This document shows positions 44,260-56,399 of a stretch of 64,000 nt of DNA, one piece after another. The notes beneath the pieces were generated by a model. That model was not told where the DNA came from. It did not search any database and saw nothing but the letters and a program-made list of their open reading frames with translations. Each line of letters starts with the position of its first letter. Positions within the stretch are counted from its first letter, which is position 1. The stretch is from NCBI RefSeq assembly GCF_036711975.1, contig NC_091971.1, positions 17,367,501 through 17,431,500 on the forward strand. Reading direction: 5' to 3'. The translations under genes and the position numbers were made by a program. This stretch comes from Onthophagus taurus (Eukaryota; Arthropoda; Insecta; Coleoptera; Scarabaeidae).

Positions 44260-45660
44260 TATTGCTGCCGGGCGAAGATCTATTGTAACTTAAGCCCTCC
44301 AAAAGTTTAGGGCAAATGTAGGTATTTGATGAACTTTGAAATTTTAGTATTACTCCAAGATCTTGTCCCTTTATGTCGGTAGGTGTCAGGCGTACTTTAC
44401 CGAAAATTTTGTGTCTTAGACGGTCTCTCTGACTCATCATTACAAAGTGGACAACTTTGATCCTCAAGTCCCTTTACTGAGACATAAAATCTCTTTGATT
44501 TTGTTTTGCGACGGGGTTATTATCTCTTCGCTTGTCTGTGACCTGGAAGTTCTTTCCAGCGTAAGGCTACCTTTGAGGCAACTATTGATTACCTGTTTTA
44601 AATGGCTTTTTTGTAGTTCACAACCGAGTTGGGATCCAATAAAGGGCATTTTCGGTGCGTCTTTGACCAGCTTCTCCGCCTTTTCATTGTTTGTCCCTCA
44701 ATGTCTCTGTGACCTGGAACCCACCATAGAGTAACATCATTGCTCCTAGAGAGTTCTCTCAGGTTGCTGGTACACTCTCTGATCAATGCGGAGTCACACG
44801 TGTAGGCCAGAATTGCCTTTAGAGCGGCCCAACTGTCTGTAAAAATGTTTATGGATGCACCTTTCTGTCCCTTTTTTACGTTGAAAACGGTGCAGAAGTT
44901 TATAGCAAGCTTCTGGTTGAAAAATGGTTATGTCCGCGTTCAGGGGCAATTTAATGTGGCTATTTGGTCCACTAACTCCGGATCCAACTCAATCAAATAG
45001 TCAATGGGGGAACTGTCTTTGAAGCATCGATATACCGGCTCCTCTTTTAAGTTGAGGCTCAGCCCTCATCTAATCATTCCTGCTTCTAAATATGACCTTA
45101 TACGGCTGATCAAAATTATATACTGTTTAGACATGGGTCCTTGAGGATTTCGAGATGTCCTCTGAGGTTACCCTGCATCAACTTGAGTGAAGAGTATGTT
45201 CTCAGTGATAAGGTAGTTAAAGTAGCCTCCTTTTTTATGTATAAATGAAGTGGTGTGAGACCGAGTAAGGCTTTAAGAGCAGTCGTCGGACAAGATCTTA
45301 TTGCACCTGTTATATTAAGACATGTTAACCGCTGAAATTGTACCAGCTGTTGTTGTGCTGTCTTATGATTTGTTTTTGGCCGCTAAACCAGTGAGGCATA
45401 GGCGACCATAGGTCTGATTATTGCTACGTAGGCCCAGTGTACCATTCGTGGTTTAAGACCCCAGTTCCTTCCATGGAGCCTGTTGCAGATCTGATTAAGC
45501 ATAATGGCTTTTTTTTCTCACCTTGACTATTTGGGAGTTCCAGTTTAATTTACTGTCTAGTATTACCCCTAGGTATTGATTGACTTCTGTTTTGAGGTTA
45601 ATAGTTCTGCCTTTAATGGAGACTGCTTTATAACTCTTGTAATGAGGTAGTTTATAACAT
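44260..45660 (-). pseudogene. LINE fragment: RT thumb and RNase H
   Basis: From right to left: QYLGVILDSKLNWNSQIVKV (end of reverse transcriptase), a NRLHGRNWGLKPRMV segment, PTTALKALLGLTPLHLYIK, then an RNase H domain with FTDSWAALKAILAY and VTLWWVPGHRDIEG. An RNase H after RT is typical of Jockey/I-type and related LINEs. Stops and frameshifts are frequent. Confidence 0.78.
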
Positions 45661-46187
45661 TGACTTATTTATGCAAAATGTTCTGTATAATATGGTTATC
45701 TTGTTATATAATTTTAGTATTTGGAGGTATGAGAATGGATCGAAATATTTTTTCTAATATTTTTTTATATTTATAGAATCGAAATCGAGGCATCTACAAA
45801 ATGTCATTTTAAGACAAATTCCAAAGACAACCAGCGCATTTCGGCTGGGTGTGAAAGTTTGTAGGGTTTAATGCGACAAAAATTTTGGAATTGTTGCAAA
45901 AAACGAGTAAGTTTTGAGCTAATTGAAAAATAACGACATCCCAAGAAAATTGTTCAATTTCATTGAATAACTTTGCACAGGCATAAGATGCACATAAATT
46001 GAAACTGAGGCATATACATTTAAAAAATGTAAATTTGGCATATCGTTTTTGAATATAGCCATTTCAGAGTTTCTTCTCCAATCATTAAAAATTACCGGAA
46101 AAATTTACTGGATTAATGACAGAAATTTATCATGCATCATACAACAAATGTAAATTATTAAATTACTGAGCACGCAAACAGGAGGTT
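45661..46187. other. unassigned spacer
   Basis: No gene recognised. Confidence 0.3.
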
Positions 46188-46580
46188 GTGTACTGCTATA
46201 AAAGTCGTAATATACAAATCTATGTTTCTTGCTGCTCCATCAGTTTTCGTAGAAGTCGAAAATATTGTATTTACTGTTGTCTGCTTATTAATAGCTTACA
46301 CGGATTTTATTTCAAAGTAGGTGCGATTTATGTTAAAGCGTTAGATTACAACCATATAACGAGAGCGCGGTAGACGAAGAGTGGTGCTCGAGATCGATCA
46401 ACTACAAAGTACGTTTGGCAGCATGGGAATTATCTTCACAAGGACCTAAGACTTTGATCATATTAACGTATTTTCTGTTAGTATACCTTGTCAGTTTGAA
46501 TTTAAAACTTTTTGAAGGATTCAAGAGTTAATAAATGCTTAAATACATAATAGTACTTTATAATCAAGTAAATCCATAGC
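46188..46580. repeat. direct repeat flanking the Tc1/mariner pair (left copy)
   Basis: Shares CTTGCTG.TCCATCAGTTTTCGTAGAAGTC, GAAGAGTGGTGCTCGAGATC and ACAAGGACCTAAGACTTTGA with 48865-49205 in the same orientation. The left copy has about 50 extra bases near 46265-46315. Confidence 0.78.
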
Positions 46581-46639
46581 AACTATAATACAAGGCTTCA
46601 AAAGAGTTATAAAAACTACATTCTTATATAGTTAAGAAC

Positions 46640-47545
46640 TTCCATACAATGTCTAGTTTTTTTAGGGGATGACCACCCCTATATTTTTAAATAGCAACCC
46701 CTGTCGAGTTTTACCTTATTTTTAACTTAATGAAAAAAGAAACACAACCCCATAAACCAAAACCCGATATCTTAATTCTTTCAAGAATTATGAGGTTTTC
46801 TTACTGTTGATTTAGAAATTGGTGGTCCTTGGTGAAAAAATCATTGAAGATTGACCGAAAAAGAACGAATCATTCTTTTAATGATTCTTGGCTTTGGGGA
46901 TAGAACAACGATGACGTTGTGAAGTACAGCACATCTTCAATAATTTTTTCATCAACGACCACCGATTTCTAAATCAACAGTCGAAAGAACTGTTCGAAGA
47001 TTTCAAGAAGAGGGAACTGTGAAAGATCTTTCGAGAACTGGTAGACCGAAACCTGAAACAACTCCAGAAAAAACCAAAAAAGTGTTACTGTGTCTTTTAT
47101 TGAAGAACCTTCAAGTTCCTTACTAAAAGCGTCTCAGGTACATGAAATTGGTTAAAAGTCTGTCCACAGAATTTTTAAAAGAAATAACTATTTCCCTTAT
47201 AAGTTTCACCTACTTCAAGAATTGAACGAAGGTGACTTCAAACGAAGGTTGGAATTCTGTGAAATAGTACGTGAAAAATGTGATGTTGACAGAAATTTTC
47301 TTTTGAATGTTGTTTTCTACAATGAAGCTACTGTCTACTTGAATGGTAAGGTTAATAGGCACAATTGTCGTTATTGGAGTGACGAAAATCCAAGTTTAAT
47401 AAGAGAAAATCATACTCAGAAACCGTAGAAAATTAATGTATGAGCTGGTATTATGGGAGAGAATGTAATTGGTCCATTTTTTATTAATGAAAATTTGGAC
47501 GGAGACATATATCTGCAACTGTTAGAAAATCAAGTAGTTCTAAGT
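46640..47545 (+). mobile_element. Tc1/mariner element, truncated upstream copy
   Basis: Left inverted repeat with GGGGATGACCACCCCTA, ATAGCAACCCCTGTCGAG and AAACCCGATATCTTAA. A degraded transposase (broken HTH, then LNEGDFKRRLEFCEIVREKC at 47222) ends at a LLENQVV block, where the second copy begins. Its right inverted repeat is missing. Confidence 0.78.
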
Positions 47546-48800
47546 GCAATGTGGAGGTTTTATAGGGGATGACCACCCCTACATTTTTAAATAGCAACCT
47601 CTGTCGAGGTTTACCTTATTTTAAAGTTAATGAAAAAAGAAACACAACCTCATAAACCAAAACCCGATATCTTAACTCTTTTAAGAATTATGAGGTTTTA
47701 TTTCGACTGTTGATTTACAAATTGGTGGTCCTTGATGAAAAAAATCATTGAAGACTGACCGAAAAAGAAAGAATCACTCTTTTAATGGTTCGTGGCTTTG
47801 GGGATAGAACAAGATCTTACGATGAAGTACAGCACGTCTTCAATGATTTTTATCATCAACAACCACCGATTTCTAAATCAACAGTCGAAAGAACCGTTCG
47901 AAGATTTCAAGAAGAGGGAACTGTGAAAGATCTTTCGAGAACTGGTAGACCGAAATCTGAAACAACTCCAGAAAAAACCAAAAAAGTGTTACTGTCTTTT
48001 ATTGAAGAACCTTCAAGTTTCTTATTAAAAGTGTCTCAGGTACATGAAGTGGTAAAGTTCTGTCTACAGAATTTTGAAAAGAAATAACTATTTCCCCTAT
48101 AAGTTTCACCTACTTCAGGAATTGAACGAAGGTGACTTCAAAAGAAGGTTGGAATTCTGTGAAATACTACGTAAAAAATGTAATGTTGACAAAAAATTTC
48201 TTTTGAATGTTGTTTTCTACAATGAAGCTACTGTCTACTTGAATGGTAAGGTTAATAGGCACAATTGTCGTTATTGGAGTGACGAAAATCCAAGTTTAAT
48301 AAGAGAAAATCATACTCAGAAACCGCAGAAAATTAATGTATATGGTATTATGGGAGAGAATGTAGCTGGTCCATATTTTATTAATGGAAATTTGGACGGA
48401 GACAGATATCTGCAACTGTTAGAAAATCAAGTGGTTCCAAGTGTACGTGCCGTATGCCCTAATGGTATTGACAATATGTGGTTCCAACAAGATCGTGCTC
48501 CTCCACATTTTGGTCGCGCAGTCCGAGACTTTTTAAGCTGCACGTTTCCAAACAACAATTTGGACAATTTGAACATTTGTTATAAAAATCATAATAAACG
48601 TGCAAAAAAACATGAAAACATTTTATTTTCCCATTTGGTAGTCAACCGCTCATAATTCTTGAAAGAATTAAGATATCAGGTTTTGGTTTATGGGGTTGTG
48701 TTTCTTTTTTCATTACCTTTAAAATAAGGTAAAGTTCGATAGGGATTGCTATTTAAAAATGTAAGGGTAAAAAAACTCCACATTGCATGGAAGTTCTAAA
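47546..48800 (+). mobile_element. Tc1/mariner element, second copy with both ends
   Basis: Inverted repeats of about 150 bp: TGCAATGTGGAG to TATCTTAA at the left, and the complement ending CTCCACATTGCATGG at the right. Transposase parts at 47785-48087 and 48074-48655 are out of frame with one another. Confidence 0.82.
47785..48655 (+). pseudogene. Tc1/mariner-type transposase with a lost catalytic Asp
   Basis: Two helix-turn-helix regions (YDEVQHVFNDF, KSTVERTVRRFQEEGTV) and the GRPKSETTPEK linker. After a frameshift the catalytic domain follows: FYNEATVYLNGKVNRHNCRY, then MWFQQDRAPPH. The first catalytic aspartate ('FSDEA') is Asn (FYNEA) in this copy and in the upstream one, so their common ancestor was already inactive. 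The C-terminal end with the third acidic residue is lost. Confidence 0.82.
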
Positions 48801-48864
48801 CTATCTAAGAATGTAGTTTTTATAACTCTTTAGTGACCCCCAAATTTTCAATTTTTTTTCATAT

Positions 48865-49205
48865 ACACAAATCTACGTTTCTTGCTGATCCATCAGTTTT
48901 CGTAGAAGTCAAAGTAATAAGAATTCAAAGTAGATGCGATTCATATTAAAGTAGTACATTACAACCATACAATAGGAGCGGGGTAGACGAAGAGTGGTGC
49001 TCGAGATCGATTAACTAGAAAGTACGTTTGGGAACGTTTGGAAGCATGGGAATTATCGTTACAAGGACCTAAGACTTTGATCATATCAACGTATTTTCTG
49101 TTATATCTTGCCATTTTAAATTTAAAAACTTTTTGAAGAATTTAAAAGTTAATAAATGCTGCAGCTGAAATACATAATAAATTCAAAATCAAGTAAATCA
49201 AATAT
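48865..49205. repeat. direct repeat flanking the Tc1/mariner pair (right copy)
   Basis: Counterpart of the block at 46188-46580. Together they show a segmental duplication that included the transposon, or two insertions into a duplicated target. Confidence 0.78.
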
Positions 49206-50165
49206 AATTATTTATTTTGCCAAATTGATTACATTTCTGAAACACAACTTCCTTACAATTTTATCTGAAAACGACTATGGGACAAAACGACTTTTGAGAT
49301 TTAGATAGTAAAATCCGTTTTTATCTTATTTTTAATTATGGAATATGCAATTGTCATATTGTTAAGATGTATAACAGCGCGTCTTAATATACTTTAACGA
49401 AAAGGTGACTTAGCATACTGGAGGAGTAGGAATTTAAGTGTGACGATTAAATGCAAACTCACTCTGTCTATTGATATATTCATCCTCAATTTTAATAGAT
49501 GCAAACTACATAGTAACCCAAATGTTATTTTACGTTATTTGGACCAACATATTTTTTAAAATGTAAAAGGTTTTTTGAAGAATTTCATGTAATTTTTAAT
49601 AACCTTAAATAGCGTTGGTTACGGAAGCACATTATTTCTTTTAATAAGCATTAAAAACCAGTTCAATTTTTAGGCCAATTCGAGTCCAACTCGCTATCTC
49701 CTTTTGACACACCTTCCGTCTCGCATTTCTTTCAATCTTTTGGGTCTTCGCGAAAGTTTGTAGTTGAAGAATACGAAGACACCAAGACGCATGACTTTTT
49801 ACCTGTACATTAATAATGTTTTTTAAAGTTATTGTTAATTTTATTTATTAATTTTTTTTGTGAGTTTAAGTTTTTTTTGTGCAAGTTAAAGTGAAGTTAC
49901 TTTTTTTTGGATATTTTTGGAAATACAAAAGGAGTGCTTTATTATTTCATAATCAGTAAGTTATTAAAAAAAATTTTTGTTATCATTTAGTTTAATTAAA
50001 TAATATAAATAATTCCAATAATTTAGAGCTATAAATGTTCTAATATTTTATTTGGAAATAATTAGAATTAAAAAAATGTTGGCAATAACGGTTTAAATTA
50101 AATCATTTCAAAATAATACAAAAAGTGCATTACGGTTTTATCGTTTTTTATAAATGAAGTCTTTT
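49206..50165. other. unassigned; possible promoter/5' UTR near 49680-49960
   Basis: A stretch with more CpG than its surroundings (TCCGTCTCGCATTTC, CTTCGCGAAAG, ACCAAGACGC) precedes the exon candidates downstream and could hold a transcription start. No gene is visible in the rest. Confidence 0.3.
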
Positions 50166-50245
50166 AGGAAGTGCAGGTGAATGTCTGGGTCACGTATTTC
50201 ATCTCTGAGTGGATCATCAGCTGCGCCTTCGAAAGGAGGACAAAG
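50166..50245 (+). CDS. candidate first coding exon (MSGS...)
   Basis: After CTTTTAG, an ATG at 50181 opens a Ser/Gly-rich peptide starting MSGSRISSLSGSSAAPSKGG, up to a GTCAGT donor in phase 1. It could be an alternative first exon of the gene at 50528-50694, but no join between them keeps frame with a convincing acceptor. Low confidence. Confidence 0.3.
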
Positions 50246-50527
50246 TTCAGGCGGTCAGTGATGTCTTCAGGCATCACCCGACAATAATTCAAGTTCACGA
50301 AAGCGATCTTAAATCGTTGACCTCATTTTTTCTTTCTATTTCGCCTAAAAATTTTTATTATCAACACACAAAGGATTATTACACTTTAATTCTCGCTTTT
50401 TATAACAAAAAAGATTTTCAATTTTCTTTGTAAGTCGCCTTTTAGGAAGTAATAGTGAAACAAGATTAAATCTTCTGTTCTCTGTTTATTTTGTTTTATG
50501 CAATACTTTTATTTTTCATCTTTCCAG

Positions 50528-50694
50528 TATTAAAGGTTTCAATTAAACCAAGAATGAGAAAATGAGAGACATAGAACGGGACATTTGGGGAGTTGAAACC
50601 GGAACTTTCTTCAATTACGCGGAAAGTGAAAGGTTTCCTAGCGTTCACAGTGTATCTATACAACGATTAGATGCATTATTATACACTCAAGCAG
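50528..50694 (+). CDS. coding exon of an unrecognised gene
   Basis: A good pyrimidine tract and CAG acceptor at 50527 open an exon whose three frames are blocked until ATG at 50562. From there 44 codons run to a GTGAGT donor in phase 1 (MRDIERDIWGVETGTFFNYA, then SERFPSVHSVSIQRLDALLY). This looks like the first coding exon after a 5' UTR. The peptide is of normal complexity and reads like conserved protein, but I do not recognise it. No continuing exons are evident before the window's end, so the next intron must be long or the gene broken. Confidence 0.5.
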
Positions 50695-51690
50695 GTGAGT
50701 TACAAATTATACCTTGTGTAATATTAGAATGGAGATTTCTCACAATATTTACACAACAAAACAAGTATTTTCTTAAAATATTTTAATTATTGTTATCTAT
50801 TCGTAACAACAATTTCTAAAAGATATTTTAAATATGATTACAAATACCGTATCATTATTGACCCCTTTGTAATTGCATACTATAGCACAATTACGACCTA
50901 ATTGTCACTATGGATTAATTAACGGCATTGTCACATTACGTTTACGTCGCGTTGTCCACTCAACCATAAAACAACCCCTATTTTCGGGTAAAAATAGATA
51001 TCGAATAGATTTATCCTAAGTAGATGATTGAAATAGTTAAATACGGGCGAGGATAAGTTAAATTCAAAATTCATTAGAGTTGCGATTTAGTTAAAGTAAA
51101 GTTAGTTACGTTCAAGTGAGTTTGTTACTTAATTTGAGTGAAAACTACCCGCTCAAGTATTTTGGAATCAAGTGTTTAATTCGAACGTAAATTTAAAACT
51201 TAATGAGTCCACCCCCGTGAATTTAATAGCTACAGAGCTGAGTGTTATTTATAGGTTGAACTTAATTACAAGAAGTGTAATGGAGTGGACAACCTGTGCA
51301 CTTTTATCAAGAGTTTTAAAATGCCAAACGATTCACCAGGATTCTCTCGGGAAATAATGTTATTACCTGGATTACGTTAGTAATAAAAAATTATATATTT
51401 TGTGGTGAATTTAAAAAATTTATATATTAGTTTTTTTTCAGAAGATTATTTTAATTATAAGATATATATAAATACTTTTTAAAAATAAATTTATTATCTT
51501 TATTAGTTAGATTACGCATTGAATCAGAAAATCTTACGCACATTGAAAGATTTGCAAGTTACATTAATTCATTTGTTATATTTGTGCGAATAAAAAAAAT
51601 TACACATACCATTAGCCAATATGTAAATTTATTTTACACTTTGCACAAATATAAATGCTGAGACTTACACAATTTACAACGTCGTAGATT
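50695..51690. other. unassigned, probably intronic
   Basis: AT-rich. A 61-codon frame at 51172 has no recognisable features. Confidence 0.35.
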
Positions 51691-51694
51691 TATT

Positions 51695-52060
51695 ATCATC
51701 ATTCTTGATTACGTGACCACTTTGTTAAGCCGAACTACTTCGGGAATAGAGGCTTCAAGTGGTGAAGTCCGAGATGGTCCCGGTTGATTGATACTACTAT
51801 CATCTTCTGCCTTCATCAGACGTACCGCAATATACGACTTGATGTCTAGTTACGACATTTCTATTCATTTGCCATGTTGAATAATTTCCAACAATTGACG
51901 CACATTAGCATTGCCTAGCAAATTCTGAAACAACGGTCATCACCATTTTTTGCCTCGCACATTTATTCGATAATTCGAAATTGCGTTATCGTGTACGTCT
52001 AGAATTCCGATATATTTGTTATATGATGAGATAAAGTTTGGCTAAAATCATCATGTCTTA
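51695..52060 (-). pseudogene. piggyBac-derived transposase fragment
   Basis: DVHDNAISNYRINVRGKKW, PLFQNLLGNANV, then after a shift KLFNMANE, an RYV-to-KAED-like stretch and HLKPLFPKxFGLTKW. This order matches the C-terminal half of PGBD4-like piggyBac transposases. Two adjacent stops follow GKKW. Confidence 0.68.
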
Positions 52061-52495
52061 CTGCTGAATTATCTATTCCATCTAATCAAAGATATTTTTG
52101 ACTGTTCGTCAAATATAGAATCGTAACAACCTCGTTTCTATTCGATTATCCGTTTCGATCATACAATTTTTCTATTCTTCAATAATTTAATTGTCTTCTA
52201 AGCCATCTCCTCACTAATTTCCATATATTGACTCTAAACGTAATAGTTAATTGGTCATTGTGTCAGGTATTGCCTATTTTGTCGCCAGTATTCTAATTTA
52301 ATTGGATTTAAATTTCCCTTGTTAGAGCTTTCAGTCATAATGTTCATGATTCTGATGACTCTGCTCCTCCTATGTATGATTCGATTTTCTGACACTTCAT
52401 TTTCTATGCTTAATTATTGTTTTGAATCACCATTCTTGTAAACCTTGCTTGTGCCAACCGGTATGCTTCTTCCGTTTTTGTTGTTCCATTTTGTA
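52061..52495. other. unassigned spacer
   Basis: No gene recognised. Confidence 0.3.
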
Positions 52496-52496
52496 A

Positions 52497-53215
52497 CTCC
52501 AAGTCTATAGTGCTTGGAATAATTATAAAACTCCCAAAGAAGGATGATCTATCGAGATACAGTAATTCGACGGGCATCACACTTTTTAATATGATTAATA
52601 AAGTCATAGCTCAGATAATAAATTCAAGACTGAATCATGATTACCAGAAACCACCAACAACGAGGTATGATATGGATTACACCAACAACTATAAAACGTA
52701 GATTATGCAGAGCACATATGCCTAATAGTGCATACTTTCAATGATATGTAAGCGCACATAAAGAAACTGAGTGAACAGGCCAAATCGGTAAGACTCAATA
52801 GCAACAACCAAGGAAGGTTCACAATAGACAATACACAAATAGAAGACGTTTGGCAGTTCACTTATTTAGGCAACGTAGTAACCAACACAGGAAGCACCGA
52901 AGAAGACATAAGAAACCGCATAAATAAAGCCAGAGAAGACTTTTGCAATGCTGATAGAGGTTACATAGCCCATATCTTCCATATATTTGCATCAAATGAA
53001 ATGAAACTGGATTGCGCACGCCCTTCGGAGGGAATCTGAAAATATTGTGAGGACAACATTGGACTAGAACACACAAGGCACAAGAGGGAGGCGCAAGATA
53101 AAGTGGCGGAAGTCCATTATGAAAGAGATAAAGACAATATGAAGTAAACTGGCTGGAAATCAAATTGGTAGCCCAAAATCGAAGACGATGGCGTATTTGT
53201 CGAGACCCTATGTGT
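52497..53215 (+). pseudogene. LINE reverse transcriptase fragments
   Basis: GIIIKLPKKDDLSRYSN and GITLFNMINKVIAQIINSRL match the 'LPKKGDL..WRGITLLNT' region. After a deletion the C-terminal part reads VWQFTYLGNVVTNTGSTEED and RKIKWRKSIMKEIK. The polymerase active-site segment is largely missing. Confidence 0.75.
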
Positions 53216-54480
53216 CGTGGGTTATGTGTTAATATAAGTAGATAATGTTGTTTGTAAAGCTGTATTAATGTTTTTTGTCCATTATTATTTAGGACATATT
53301 CTACATACCTTCCAGTGACCTTATTATACAATACGTTACATTTCCTATCGCTAAAAAGAGCATCAAGTTCCTCGTCCAATATGTAATTGTTATAATTTCA
53401 CAATATTGTTTAATGTTATAAAAAATGTTTTATAGGAATTATTGTTTGGTGATTCACAGTTGCAGATGGTAGCTGTTCTTATCCACATGAAAGTTCTCCG
53501 TATCTCCTCTGTATATTATGTACCTGTTATTGGAACATTATTGATTGCCTAGAAAATAATTTTATTTCTCCTTTGAGGGTAATATAAAATAGCTACTTTA
53601 AGGGCACGCCTGTGCATATCGTGCACATACAGTGTGCGGCAAAATTATGGAATAAATTCGATAAAACACTTATAAGCATAATGTAATATATAGACATATA
53701 ATGTCTATATATAGACATTATTTTGCAAAAACGGCGAAACAAGTCTAGATTAGTAAAAATGTATGTTTTTCAAAACATACATTTTTAACCAATATTCACT
53801 ACCACTTTTTTTTTACGAAATATTAGACTATTTATTTTGTTACTTGTATAAGTGTACAAGTTCTTCTACCTTATTCAACACCATCCGGAATTGATTCAAA
53901 ATAGATCGTATATTGCGCAGCTTTTATAAATTATATTTCAAATATTCATGCATTAAGCTTATTGGAGCTCCAGTATCGATTAAAATCCCTAGTCGACTAT
54001 AAAATTTGGGGATTAAGAGAATAGGTGGAAAGTAACTATCTTTGGTGTTAGTGGTATATTCCTACACATGGCATCGATTGGTATTGTATTCTTTCTGGCT
54101 GCATATTTTAAAGGTGCTATCAAAAAGAAGCCAAAGAGAAACCAGAAATGAAGCAATAAGAAGACAGACAGAAGTTAATTTTTTTACGTTTCTTTCTAAC
54201 CTCCTTTTGGCTTCAACCAAAACACCAACATTTTAAGACGATAAAGAAACTAGCATAAAGGCAAAAAGAGACTAGAAAAGTTAGCTGTATTTTCTCCTTA
54301 TTTCTAGAATATAATCTAAAGAAACCATATTGAAGCCAATTATTTTTATTTAGCGTACGACTATAGCACAGGTAATTTGTAAATACACAGAGAATTGTGT
54401 ATATAAATAGTATAAAAATACATTACAGAACAAATATAGAAACAACAATAACAAGCCTACAAACAAACATCGAAATTACA
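53216..54480. other. unassigned; isolated transposon terminus at ~53629
   Basis: ACAGTGTGCGGCAAAATTATGG resembles a Tc1-like terminal repeat, but no inverted partner was found. Two short palindromes follow (ATGTCTATATATAGACAT and GTATGTTTTTCAAAACATAC). Confidence 0.4.
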
Positions 54481-54489
54481 AGTATGTTC

Positions 54490-56115
54490 AATTGATGCTT
54501 TCGTCGCAGCTAAGAAATGGGATGGGTTGCCACTGTAGGATCTAGTTGGGCGTTGGTTCACTAGGTGTTTAATAGTTTATCTTTCAGCGCTACAGACTCA
54601 ATTTGGAGAGAGTATTTTTCCCCACCTGAAGAGTGAATCGGAGCACCTGCAGAGTTCGTTCTTATTCTGTTGAGTGTTGCCCAGATTCATCTTGGTTGGT
54701 CGAATCATTCTTGTTTGCTTGTAATACATAACATAATCCAGATGGTAGGCGCGGCACTCTTCTCCCAATCTTCTCTTCAGCGCTTAATCTGTCAAGTTAT
54801 TTTCGATTAGAATTTTTACAGTTTTTAGAGAAGGTTTCTTGAACGGATGTCCCTATTAGCAATTTCAACGTGGGAGCACAGGATCGGTGTTAATCTTGCT
54901 ATACTCAATGACATGAGCATGTTTTTGACGGGCATGTGGAAGAGTTACATAGCTCAGTGCAGGCTGCTAGTACGTGGGCATGGCCTTGATTCGAGATCAA
55001 CACGATTAGTGTGCGGGCTATTCATCCACATCAGTAACAACACCCTGCAACAGGATACACCAGTCCAATGCTGTCAATTTAGATGTGGATGCTGAGGAGG
55101 GATGTTATTTCGACTTTTATTGAGAGTGAGACTTAGCTATTTTGGATGTTCAAGTTTGTAATTGACCATCTTGTTGTTTCAGTGGAAGCACGATACTTCC
55201 GCTTTGCTAGCATTGAGCTGCAATCTCCAGTTGCGAAAATTTCCCCACAATAGCCAGCACTTTTGTTAGAATTTGCTCAATATTGTCCAATTCTTTATGG
55301 TTTGTAGCAAGCGTAGTCGTCTGCGTATCCGATCTTTTTTGATATGGTTTCGGGAATACTTGTTATGTAAATTTTGAAAAGCAGGAAAGCTAGCATCAAT
55401 CCTTGTGGAAGGCCATTATTCAGTTTCATCTGGGTCTTGTCGATCATGTTGACTTGGAAGCATCTGTTGGCAATAGCATGGCATTGATAAAAGCATGTTT
55501 CCACATACTTAGTCAGTGTGGGCACTTAGTTGTTGGTCGGAATCCTCCTTGTTATACCAGTATGTGTTGTAGTATTATTAGTGCAGTCTTGTTATAAAGT
55601 GTATAGATTATACTTAAAAGTGACTTTTGCCCTCCTAAGTTGATGAGGAACATTTCCCGTCTGAAGGATGCCCCAGAAGAACTTTGCAAGATGTATTCCA
55701 TTGTCTAATAAATTTACCACTGTATTCCGAAATTCAGCATGAATAGCAACAGCACCAGAGGCTTTCTCATGTTCATTTCATTCAGAGCTTCCGTAATTTC
55801 TTCATAGGTGAAAGTGTTAGAATGTTCTGTTTCAAATTCATAGGTAAATTTTGTAGTCTTTAGGTCTTTTTTAACTTTAATTGTGTGTAAGCGGTTTCAG
55901 GGTGCTCTTGAGGTTGAGACAATGTGAAACTCTTCTCTGGTGCGTTTGGAGCATAAATAGCAATCAACCTTGTCTTGTGTACCCTCAGATTAAAATTTGT
56001 AGTCACTATTCTTTCATTTATAGCTTCCCAATCGGATAATTTGTTTTTTAGTTTTTTACTGATTCTAATTTTTCTCTTATTGCTAAATATAGAGTGGTCG
56101 TTCTGAAGTTCCACC
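54490..56115 (-). pseudogene. Jockey-like LINE remnant
   Basis: From right: an endonuclease fragment (KLSDWEAINERIVTTNFNLR, RLIAIYAPN), then RT with LNNGLPQGLMLAFLLFKIYI and GYADDYACY (55295-55525), then a broken RT C-terminus to about 54,500. The active-site YADD is kept but the frame is interrupted many times. Confidence 0.75.
55856..55925. repeat. short direct repeat with 56315-56385
   Basis: GTCTTTAGGTCTTT, AATTGTGTGTAA and TTTCAGGGTGCTCTTGAGG occur in both places in the same orientation, about 460 bp apart: a local partial duplication of LINE sequence. Confidence 0.65.
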
Positions 56116-56399
56116 TAAGTTCCAAGGTTGAATACTGCGATTATTTGCGGGTTTATGTTTTTTTTTTCGAACATGGGGCAGGCTTTGATGAGCCTAAGTG
56201 TAACCATAAAGCTGCAATGCTTGAAACAAATTGGATACGTAATCCAATCGAATTACGTATCCTTTTCTACAGAACCATGTACACGGTTTAGTTTTAAAAT
56301 AAAGTTTTAAAGTCTTTAGGTCTTTATTAATTTTAATTGTGTGTAAACAGTTTCAGGGTGCTCTTGAGGTTGACACAATGTGGGACGCCACATGATTTA

